DNA from: a virus
IMG/VR virus record: IMGVR_UViG_3300031524_001640
Coordinates: 78,807 to 142,806 of that record
Length of the DNA: 64,000 bases
Reading direction: 5' to 3' (one strand)
This document shows positions 45,732 to 54,200 of the stretch, in pieces. Numbering within the stretch: position 1 is the first letter of the stretch; each line of letters starts with the position of its first letter. Below the pieces are notes generated by a model. The model was not told the origin of the DNA. It saw only the letters and a program-made list of their open reading frames with translations, and searched no databases. The translations under genes were made by a program, and so were the position numbers.

Positions 45732-46205
45732 TTAAAGACCAACTAAATTCTTAAATAGAGGTCGTCTAAATGAGCTAGGTACCATTGTATCTGCGATACC
45801 AGCGTTATATTTTGCTGCTGCCCCCATACGTTCAAATCCAGCACCCCAAGAATTTCTCATCCCACCTGCTCCAGATCTACCTTGGTTCCAAGCACCTCTC
45901 CCAGCTCCATAAGCATACCTGCCTAGACCACCAAGTGCTGCGCCTTTTAAACCAGCAGCAGCCCAGTCGTTACCATTATTAAAAGCATAATCTTGCGCTA
46001 CACCAGCAGCGGCACCACCAGCAGCGTACATTCCGACAGATTTAAGGGAAGTGCCAGTTATACCAGACCGCCCGCCCGCTGTTACAGTCTTAGCATAAGA
46101 TAATGACTCTTTGACAAGTGGGGCTGACATGGCATAGGATATAGTACTTTTTAGTTTACCGAAAGCTCGGCTAGCATTCATATAAACACTATCTGCGAAA
46201 GCCAT
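45732..46205 (-). CDS. Glycine-rich small virion protein
   Basis: A 157-residue protein with about 35 residues of Gly- and Ala-rich sequence (MYAAGGAAAGVAQDYAF, AAGLKGAALGGLGRYAYGAG) and a basic end. The helices may be membrane-active or pack in the tail lumen. It lies between the sheath and the tube genes, where some large phages encode small tail proteins. No family is recognised. A strong hairpin lies 14 bases upstream of its ATG. Confidence 0.45.
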   Translation of the reverse strand: MAFADSVYMNASRAFGKLKSTISYAMSAPLVKESLSYAKTVTAGGRSGITGTSLKSVGMYAAGGAAAGVAQDYAFNNGNDWAAAGLKGAALGGLGRYAYGAGRGAWNQGRSGAGGMRNSWGAGFERMGAAAKYNAGIADTMVPSSFRRPLFKNLVGL

Positions 46206-46218
46206 ATTTATATCTCGA

Positions 46219-46249
46219 TAGACTCTCTAGGATAATATCCTAGAGAGTC
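46219..46249 (-). terminator. Long hairpin after the sheath gene
   Basis: A perfect 14-bp stem (46219-46232 with 46236-46249) with a 3-base loop, between the sheath stop and the next start. The minus strand is not T-rich after it, so it may be a processing or partial-termination site for the abundant sheath mRNA. Confidence 0.55.
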
Positions 46250-46263
46250 TTGATTTGGAAGGA

Positions 46264-48333
46264 TTAGGAACGGCTAATACCAACAGTTGCTGTTAGCTGA
46301 ACCAGCTCGTCTGCTGGGTAGAAGTTGACGTAGATATTGGCGTGTCCAATACGTTGTTCTGCTTGTGTTACACTTACCACAAAGCTATAACGACTGATAT
46401 ATCCGCGCTTCTGTAGGTTTGTCAATGCTGAATCCAATGCTGTTTGCATTGCTGTCAACTGTAGACCATCTGTTGAAGACTCACCGATATAAGGATCGGC
46501 TGTAACACGAATTGTATCAACAACCAAGCCCTTAATACGCTGGCGAAGCAGGTTATGATAATCGCTAAGATCCGTAGCAATAGTAAAGCCATGAAGCATT
46601 ACTGGCAGAATTCCATTTCCCTTGAACCTTAATACGTTAACACCAGCCCAAGTTAGAGAATCCATCTGTGCGAAGGAAGCTTTCCATAGCTGAACTGCGT
46701 TCACCGGTTTGTTAGTCAGGTTTGATTTCTCATCTAATGCTGAAGCGATACCTGCCACATAACCCGCTAGATTAGTACAGTAGTTTGTAGCGTATCCATT
46801 GCTAATTACACCTTGATCTGCGAATACGTGGATATAAGCACCGATGTCAACATTATTACCATTAGCATCCTGAACAACTATGCCGTCATACTCACCAACA
46901 GTGGTTGCGAATAATCCACCAGCACGCCCAATAGAACTATCCGTACAAAGAACACTTAGATTAGACGGAACAGTTCCAACTATGGTAGGTATACCTAATA
47001 TACCATTACCTGCTGTGATAACTTCATTCGTAACAACTGGGCTATACTGAGGTAGATAGCCTATCCAATTACGGGTGTCTATAAGTGAGAAGCTATTTGG
47101 TCCTGTAGTACCAATAAAGCCAATACAAGTTCCAGACTGACCAATTGTTTCTTGGACATAACAGAAGTTAGCTAGTAAGTACTCAAAATGAACTTCATGC
47201 CAACCAGCAGCTACACGAGCAGCTGCAGTAGTTATGCTACCTGCCATAGGTGTAGCGACAGTTCCGTTACTATCAACTGATTCGCTCGCCCACTGATATG
47301 TCTTAACACCAGTTGAAGAAGACGTTGTCTTCAACCAATCTAGAACGCTAGTGTTACCAGCAGCAGTCATTCTATAAGCAACGTTTGGGGCATCAACAAA
47401 AGCATCTGGGCAATAGACAGAATCTACTGAGAAATCCATTAGTAAATCCAAAGCCTGTGCCAGAGCAACATATGTCTGACGTAGTGTAAGGGATGTACCA
47501 TCAGCACCAAGTACAAAAACTGGTGCTGGTGCAGCAGTTGAACCAGTAAGTGCCCCAGCTTGCGTTAATGTTAGGGCTTGTGCTGTGGTTACTGCTTGGG
47601 CGCTAGTGCCAGTTCCGAGTTCTAGACCCAAATTTAGGATATTGCCAGTGATTGTTATGTCACCAGTATTTATTGAGTAGCCATTAGCAGCATCATTTGA
47701 AAATACTAGGTCTCCGTAAAACCACACATACAGAATCCCAGCTTTATACCAGATTTGATAATCAGTAGAATTATCTGTATTCGTTGAACCACATTCAATA
47801 TTGAATCCTGAATAAGTGGCCATTCCAGTAAGACCTGAGGCTGCAGTTGTAACGGCTGCATTAGATAGTGTTAGTGCTACAGCTGATGAAGCAGTGCAGG
47901 TGAACGTTCCATTAAGTGCTGAAGGAGTCATCCCAGATACAGTAATCGACCCACCAGACAATGCGTTTGTTGCTGCGCCAGTAAATGTTCCAGTATACAC
48001 ACAAGTGCCACCAACTGACTGACTGACAGCTGTGATTGGTCCGATTTGTGCTGCTCCAACACCATTTAGGTATGTTGGTCCTGTTCCTATACGATATAGG
48101 ATGACGTTGTCACAATTAGCAGCAACTTCTTCCATTGCCTTGATAAGTGAGCCGTTAAGACCGAAGGTGCTTGCTGCTGCGGCACGATCGGTTACCTGGA
48201 ACGGGTCGTTTTGAGGACCTTGACCGGCAGTACCACAAATCAATACTGACTTATCTTTGGGAACCGTGCGTGAAGCAAGGCCACGATCGATCGTGTAGAC
48301 CTGAATTCCAGGTAGATTTGGATAACTAGACAT
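46264..48333 (-). CDS. Tail sheath protein
   Basis: A 689-residue protein with the sheath signature: NLPGIQVYTIDRGL start, VLICGTAGQGP, and a C-terminal domain with LLRQRIKGLVVDTIR, LQKRGYISRYSFVVS and a final strand ELVQLTATVGISRS that would extend into the next subunit. Residues about 105-180 look like an inserted Ig-like domain (GGSITVSGMTPSALNGTFTC). It forms the contractile tube around the tail core. Its presence proves a myovirus-type tail. Confidence 0.92.
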   Translation of the reverse strand: MSSYPNLPGIQVYTIDRGLASRTVPKDKSVLICGTAGQGPQNDPFQVTDRAAAASTFGLNGSLIKAMEEVAANCDNVILYRIGTGPTYLNGVGAAQIGPITAVSQSVGGTCVYTGTFTGAATNALSGGSITVSGMTPSALNGTFTCTASSAVALTLSNAAVTTAASGLTGMATYSGFNIECGSTNTDNSTDYQIWYKAGILYVWFYGDLVFSNDAANGYSINTGDITITGNILNLGLELGTGTSAQAVTTAQALTLTQAGALTGSTAAPAPVFVLGADGTSLTLRQTYVALAQALDLLMDFSVDSVYCPDAFVDAPNVAYRMTAAGNTSVLDWLKTTSSSTGVKTYQWASESVDSNGTVATPMAGSITTAAARVAAGWHEVHFEYLLANFCYVQETIGQSGTCIGFIGTTGPNSFSLIDTRNWIGYLPQYSPVVTNEVITAGNGILGIPTIVGTVPSNLSVLCTDSSIGRAGGLFATTVGEYDGIVVQDANGNNVDIGAYIHVFADQGVISNGYATNYCTNLAGYVAGIASALDEKSNLTNKPVNAVQLWKASFAQMDSLTWAGVNVLRFKGNGILPVMLHGFTIATDLSDYHNLLRQRIKGLVVDTIRVTADPYIGESSTDGLQLTAMQTALDSALTNLQKRGYISRYSFVVSVTQAEQRIGHANIYVNFYPADELVQLTATVGISRS

Positions 48334-48368
48334 GAGATTAAATTCTCCCTCTCTATAGCAAACAAACT

Positions 48369-49082
48369 TTATTTGTCGCTGTTTGGGTCACTTGGTATAA
48401 CGATCGTGTCGGTCTGCTTTGCAACCCCAATTATTAAGTCAACACTCTGAAGCGTCTTCTCCATTAGTGTGTCCAGGTATTCAAGACGGATCTCATACTT
48501 CAATCTACGACGGTAGATTTCCTGTCTCTGTTCTGAATCGAAATCGTCGTCGCCACGTGCGACGAATCTAAAATGCTGTACGCCACGAGCAAGGAAATAA
48601 TCCAGTTCGGTAGCATATTTAACCATGAATCGATGAAACCAATTAGTTAATAAATCAGCTCGTAAATTTGATCTTGACCAAATGCTAAACTCTACAATAA
48701 CTAATTCCCACCAACCATAGACGACGAGGTTGTAGCCCGCTTGCTTTGGGTGAGGCATTATTTGTCTCACTTCTGGAGTCCGTGGTGCTGATCCATCGTT
48801 CATTGTTGGAGCCATTGAACTACTAACCACTCTAAAAGTAATTACATCGAATGGATCATCCGTTTTTGTCATTCGTTCCCTAGGGAATTCATGCTCAAAC
48901 TTTGGGGTTGTCCCCTCTGGAGTGCCATAAGATTTAATATGAATCTGTAAAGCAGCCTCCACCGCATCAAAAAATCCTGGTATATCGACCGCTGGTAAAG
49001 TAGATCTTATGGGTGGCTCTAAAAGATGTCTATTTGTTCTAGGTTCCTTCTTGTCATACCCTCTTTTAAAGTAGCGATCCAT
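48369..49082 (-). CDS. Tail terminator or neck protein
   Basis: A 237-residue protein lying just before the sheath gene, where tail-terminator/completion proteins are encoded. It has an aromatic helix pair (WWELVIVEFSIWSRSNLRAD, then LLTNWFHRFMVKYATELDYF) and a charged RQEIYRRRLKYEIRLEY strand-helix. No family is certain. A promoter-like motif lies about 30 bases upstream (49111-49123). Confidence 0.55.
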   Translation of the reverse strand: MDRYFKRGYDKKEPRTNRHLLEPPIRSTLPAVDIPGFFDAVEAALQIHIKSYGTPEGTTPKFEHEFPRERMTKTDDPFDVITFRVVSSSMAPTMNDGSAPRTPEVRQIMPHPKQAGYNLVVYGWWELVIVEFSIWSRSNLRADLLTNWFHRFMVKYATELDYFLARGVQHFRFVARGDDDFDSEQRQEIYRRRLKYEIRLEYLDTLMEKTLQSVDLIIGVAKQTDTIVIPSDPNSDK

Positions 49083-49110
49083 ATAACTCCCGATATCTCT
49101 CCAACTATTC

Positions 49111-49123
49111 CTAATTAGTATAG
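49111..49123 (-). promoter_or_regulatory. Candidate promoter before the neck/sheath genes
   Basis: Minus strand CTATACTAATTAG, about 30 bases before the ATG at 49082. It has the same S-TATACTA-WW-TAG form as the motifs at 7895 and 24715. The surrounding gap (49083-49170) shows no other gene. Confidence 0.4.
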
Positions 49124-49170
49124 CAGTTCTGACTCTAACTCATAGATTTAAATACCCATGCGAACCTTAT

Positions 49171-49716
49171 TTATACGTTTTCTTTTTCAAGTGCCAACTC
49201 AAAGTATTCGATCCTTGAGAAATCACCATGAACGGGCACTACGGTCAACACTTTCCACTTTATTGTTCGTGTTAACGGATGAAATAAACTACCATCTTCG
49301 TTGACTTTTAGTTCATACATCTTGTCGTAGGATAGGTGTTCTGGAAGGGTATATCTCTCATAATTTATATAACAATCAAACCTAGCGAACGCTGTGCCAG
49401 TGTTCTGATCTGTATAACCATACTGGGCCATAGGGTACGAACCAGTAGCCAGAACTCCGGGTTTATACACAGGGGCTATGCCTCTGACCACACACATAGT
49501 TTCATAAGTTTCTCTCCATAGATATCCCTCACCACCACAATAAACACACATTCTATTTGGACCACCAGAAGTTTCATCCCAACAAACACATTTATCGTTT
49601 GTTATTCTTCTTAGAATGACACGTTTACCAATAGAATTTACATCCGAACGCCCGAACAACAAAGCGTCCATTTCTTCACGTAAATCGATATTTGGTGTAT
49701 CTGGAAAATATTGCAT
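49171..49716 (-). CDS. Neck or head-completion protein with Cys cluster
   Basis: A 181-residue protein with a Cys cluster, KCVCWDETSGGPNRMCVYC followed by GGEGY, that looks like a small DnaJ-type zinc site. The remainder is beta-rich (VILRRITNDK, RIEYFELALEKEN). Position, between head-accessory genes and the tail terminator, suits a head-closure or neck protein. The ATG directly follows the stop of the 55-residue gene (TAA ATG). Confidence 0.55.
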   Translation of the reverse strand: MQYFPDTPNIDLREEMDALLFGRSDVNSIGKRVILRRITNDKCVCWDETSGGPNRMCVYCGGEGYLWRETYETMCVVRGIAPVYKPGVLATGSYPMAQYGYTDQNTGTAFARFDCYINYERYTLPEHLSYDKMYELKVNEDGSLFHPLTRTIKWKVLTVVPVHGDFSRIEYFELALEKENV

Positions 49717-49884
49717 TTACTTCTCCATAAAGGAATAATTCTTGCCTGTTATTTCTCTTCCTTTAATCTCATTCCATAGGGAATAATTTTTGACTGGGGT
49801 CTCTATTGCTCTAATCTCACCCCATAATTGTTCTGACAAGTTAACATTAGAAAGGACTGGATACTTTGTTGTGGGGTCAGTCAT
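49717..49884 (-). CDS. Small protein with a repeated WxEI...NYS motif
   Basis: A 55-residue frame that starts MTDPTTKYPVLSNVNLSEQL and has an internal repeat, LWGEIRAIETPVKNYS then LWNEIKGREITGKNYS. AAGGAA lies eight bases before the ATG, and its stop abuts the next ATG, which strongly supports a real gene. The role is unknown; a short linker peptide that binds two identical sites in the neck is one thought. Confidence 0.7.
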   Translation of the reverse strand: MTDPTTKYPVLSNVNLSEQLWGEIRAIETPVKNYSLWNEIKGREITGKNYSFMEK

Positions 49885-49907
49885 TATATTAATTCCTTAT
49901 TAAATAC

Positions 49908-50681
49908 TTATACTGATAATGGATATGCTGTTTGAATAACTAATGGATAAGTTCCTTGGAAAATACCAGATCTTAGATTAATAAGAGGTGGAGAATAGAA
50001 TGGAGAAGCAAAAAACTTTGTTGGTTTTCCACGACCACCAGTTGGTGAACCGAAATCCATAGATGTAGCGTTTGCACCTAGACCAGTTGACGTCCAAGTT
50101 CTTGCTGGTGTTCTTTCTGTCCAGTCATATACACCTTTTGCTGCCATACCTGATCTTGGTCTTCCACCGGGAAGTGTATACCCAGAACTTCTTAACGCTA
50201 CTTCATAGAATTTGATTGAATCACCCAACTCCTTAAGTTTGGCTGGGGTACCCTCAGTCTGGAATCCTCTTGATCTCTCAACAGAGAAATTTGCTAATAC
50301 GTGGGATTGTGGACCACCTAATAGTGTACCCTGACCTAAGATTAAATCCCTTGCAGCAGCGGCAGTTACCCACTGATTCCTACACCCAATTAACCTATGA
50401 TGTGTAATATTGTTATAAGGAGTATTGTTTATTACAGAGCTAGAAAAGGGCATAGGTGAAATAAGACGTGCTTCTTCACTAGATTGATAAATCTGACAAG
50501 CTATTGTTAAGTCCGATAGCTTACGAAGTATTTGCCCACCAGCTAGACGTACTTGATCTATAGAACAAAAATATGGCTCGATTTGTGATACCAAATCGTA
50601 AGTCACGTCTTGTTCCAATATTCTGCCATCAGTTAACGATAGTCCTTTTGGTAGTGTTACATGCAAAATCAAATTTCTCAT
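49908..50681 (-). CDS. Head or neck structural protein
   Basis: A 257-residue protein with an early beta segment (LILHVTLPKGLSLTDGRILE), a helix KLKELGDSIKFYEVA, and a Gly/Pro-rich C-terminal half. I recognise no family. It lies between the fibre-like genes and the neck proteins in a compact set. A structural role in the neck or on the head is inferred only from context. Confidence 0.4.
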   Translation of the reverse strand: MRNLILHVTLPKGLSLTDGRILEQDVTYDLVSQIEPYFCSIDQVRLAGGQILRKLSDLTIACQIYQSSEEARLISPMPFSSSVINNTPYNNITHHRLIGCRNQWVTAAAARDLILGQGTLLGGPQSHVLANFSVERSRGFQTEGTPAKLKELGDSIKFYEVALRSSGYTLPGGRPRSGMAAKGVYDWTERTPARTWTSTGLGANATSMDFGSPTGGRGKPTKFFASPFYSPPLINLRSGIFQGTYPLVIQTAYPLSV

Positions 50682-50692
50682 TATTGCTCCAA

Positions 50693-51250
50693 TTAAACGA
50701 CTAAGCTGGCAGCTACTACTATTATTGTTCCGTCTGCCCCAAATAAAACTAAGTTATAAGTGCCATGAACTAAAGTTATAGGGGTGGACAGCCAGTTACC
50801 AGAGCTGTCTATATTCGTAGCTGCCAATGCAAAGTTTGTGGCAGTCTTTCCAGCGTCCCAATCAGATGTATAAAACACGTAAAGTACGTAAGAACTCGGG
50901 TTAGATACAATGACTTTATATCTACCAATACTGCCATAATCCTGACTAACACCTACGGTAGCACTCAAATCAAAGAATGTATTAGCGTCATCTATATCTT
51001 CTGAGTCTTCGATTCTAATCTGAGAAGGTGGGTCATACATTTCTAGATAATCGTGACCCGCAGCAGAAGGAGTGTACTCTAATATATACCTACCACTACC
51101 TAATTCCACCAAAGATAAAGGATCTGTGCAAACCACCGCGTTTCTTGTAAAGAATACCTGTAATTGGGACAAAACCCTCCCTGTAATTGGGTTGCTAGAT
51201 AAGTCAACCAATCTGAATTCTATGTAGCGTAAGCGGTTTACACGCCCCAT
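50693..51250 (-). CDS. Beta-rich head or neck accessory protein
   Basis: A 185-residue protein. Residues about 5-75 resemble the small Ig-like/BppU-type head of phage baseplate and fibre proteins (YIEFRLVDLSSNPITGRVLS, YILEYTPSAAGHDYLEMYDP), and the C-terminal half is a second beta domain. A TATACT motif and GGAGAGG lie in the gap before its ATG. Function by position only. Confidence 0.4.
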   Translation of the reverse strand: MGRVNRLRYIEFRLVDLSSNPITGRVLSQLQVFFTRNAVVCTDPLSLVELGSGRYILEYTPSAAGHDYLEMYDPPSQIRIEDSEDIDDANTFFDLSATVGVSQDYGSIGRYKVIVSNPSSYVLYVFYTSDWDAGKTATNFALAATNIDSSGNWLSTPITLVHGTYNLVLFGADGTIIVVAASLVV

Positions 51251-51273
51251 TTATTGGGATCCTCTCCATACTA

Positions 51274-51286
51274 CTTCATAGTATAG
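51274..51286 (-). promoter_or_regulatory. Weaker copy of the TATACT promoter motif
   Basis: Minus strand CTATACTATGAAG about 24 bases before the ATG at 51250. It shares CTATACTA with the three better copies but not the following WW-TAG. Confidence 0.25.
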
Positions 51287-51298
51287 GTAAATGATTGA

Positions 51299-54200
51299 TT
51301 ATTTTGTCCTAATCGGTCCATAAGCAAGGGAGTTATGTGTGTATACCCTCTTATCTTTTGAGGATCCAGCAGCAAAAATCTTTCCTCCTAGGTATATATG
51401 ACAAACCCTACGAATTCCAGCATCGTAAACAGTGACTGGTGACCATTCAATCCCGTTTCCTATATCAGTTGCTACTAGCTGTAGCTGCATTTCTGAAGCA
51501 TACCTTTGTGTATTATCCTTTAATACCATCGGCGTATTCCTAGAAACTATTACAGTGGCTCCATTATCCGCTTTCAGCTCTACACAAGCTGCGTAAGTAT
51601 GAGAATTGGAAATCACTAGCCCTTTGCTTGATACATCGTTATTCAGCAGAATATCTAATAAATCCCCAGCTACAACTTGCTTTGCTTGCTTATCCTGAGT
51701 AACCCACATATTTTCTGCCGGGCAAGCCCCGTTGCTTCCAGTTCCGGTATAAGTTATAGATACAATATTTGAAATCACACTTGAAAGACCACTACTGTTC
51801 GTAGCTGTAACACAGTAGTAATAAGTTATATTAGAATACGACATAACGAAATCAGTGTATGTACTAGTAGTACAGGTGCCTAATAAAGATCCTTGCGAAC
51901 TAGTCGTTGCTCTATAAATCGAATAGCACGTGAAATTAGAAGGAGGGGTATACGTAATGGTTAAAATACCTGAATAAGGGGCGGTAAACGTTTCAGAAAC
52001 CGTTGGAGCAGTTGGTACTGTGCCACTACCGGTTGTTGAAGTTATAACTAGAGGAGAACAGAAAGCACTAGTGTTACCAAGAGTATCCCCTGCGGCTACC
52101 ATAAAATTATAACTAATAGATTGTGGTAATCCAGTTATAGTAGTAGTTGGTGTAATACCAGGAACATTTATAGATGTTGGTGTACCAGATAAACTACTAG
52201 CTTGGTACTGTAATAGGTAATGGTCGAAATCCGGCTCTATATTTGGAGTCCAACAAATAGTAGCAGTAGCTGTAGATCCACTATTCAGGAATGTCCCACT
52301 TAGACCTACCGGTATAGCAGGAGGGGTAGTATCTATTAATACAGGTACTGGACTTGATACCGCAGGAGTAGCAGACACTACACTAGTATTATTTACTGAC
52401 CAAATTCTAAATGTCCATAATAATTGGCTTATCGTACTAGATTGTAGCCCAGATACCCTGTATCCTGTAGAAGGAGCTGGTACCGTCCCTATATAACACC
52501 AAGGAGAAGATACCATAGTGTTATTATTTGTTGATTGGCTTTCAATTATATAATAATTTATATCTGTGGAAGTAGAAGCAGGCCAAGATAGAGTTATATC
52601 TGTTGACGTCTGTGGTGTGGCTGTTATACTAGCTGGTGGAGCCGGGGTACCTGACGTCTGTGGCATGTATCCAGTCAGATCAGGAGGCGTATTCATACTA
52701 ACTGGAGCAGACTCTACGTATAACCCAGTAGATGAATTAGGGCTGATAGAAAGAGCTGTGATATGCGCAGAAAAATCAGTTGTTAATAACGCTGCTGGGT
52801 CTCCACTAGTTAACACGACTGTAGCTGTAGTTCCAGAAACTGTAAATGAAGTAAAAGAAGTTCCATAATTGTTCGACCAATATACTTTATATTGGTTAAT
52901 ATTGCTTGGAGAAGGGGACCATGTTAAAACTATCGCCCCCATAGTCCCTGTCCCAATCACACTGCCTGATGGCACCGGTTCTGGAAGAGAATAATTAGCA
53001 GAGGTACAGGTAAAATATGTAGAGCTAGGGGGAGATTGATTTCCCACCCTATCGAATGATGAAACATTATACCAATATAACGCTCCTGGGTTAGTACTAG
53101 TATCTATAAATGTTACTATATCCCCACCAGTAGAAGGTCCTATAGAAATTGTTGCTAATAACGAATTCCATAATGGGGTTGGTGTTGTACCAGACGGGAT
53201 TATCATCCTCCATAAGTTATAACCACCTAGAGTTACACAATCTAAGGAGGTGATCCCATTCCAAGACACAGAGATACTACCATCTGAATTTGCTACCGCC
53301 CCACAACCACTGCCAACCAATATAGGAGTCGGTGGTGGTACGTGGATGTCTGTCACTATCTGTATATCATTAGGAGTCTGTGATGTAGCAGATAAAGGAC
53401 CGGCTAGAACCTGATTTCCTTCATTACCGAATCTATCTATTCCACGTAATTCATAGGAAGCAGTAATATTATTGTTTTCTTCCGGTTGTAGATCAGAATA
53501 ACTATTGTAGCTAGTTATACCGCTGGCAGACACAAAAGAGGGTACCTCTGCTATCTTTATATAACTAGTGGATACTGGCATATTTGATTGTTCAGAGACA
53601 GTTACCATTCTCCATATCTCAAACGCACCGTTTATGTAATCATAGTAACCACTAAAATCTCTAGATGGGTTAATCCATGATAAATTAATAGCCCCCAAAG
53701 ACCCAGCAATAGATAACACAAGTGGTAACCCATTTACAAGATAAGGTTGTGGTCCACTAGTCTCAACAGCATTTACTTGTTCCGTTTTACCATCAGCATA
53801 AATAGTAGCGAAAGGACATTGTTCAACTTGTGCATCATCCCATATGGCTGTTTGTGCTGTATTTGTTGGGTCATTAAGAAGAGTAACTTTAGCTATGGTA
53901 GCTGCGATAGGAGCTGTAGCGGTAACAACTAATCTTTGATAACCTATATTCGTTGTGATCCTATTACTATTATAAGTTTCTGATAACCCTAATGTATTAG
54001 AAAACGTTATCTGCATTTGGACAGAAGTGTTTGGATTAGGGGACCCATTAATAGCTGGGTCACTAGTAACAAAGCAAGAGGCGGTATAAACTAAACCGCC
54101 AATCACCTCTATTGATTGTGATAGCTGTGTAGTACCATCTTGCTTCATTGCTCGAAGAGAATTATTTCTGGTATCAGTAGTTATAATAGATGGAGCGTCA

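Noticed and set aside
51299-51724. Claim that the fibre is a functional splicing intein
   Set aside because: The junction residues fit, but block B lacks its usual His; only the Hint-like domain itself is supported.
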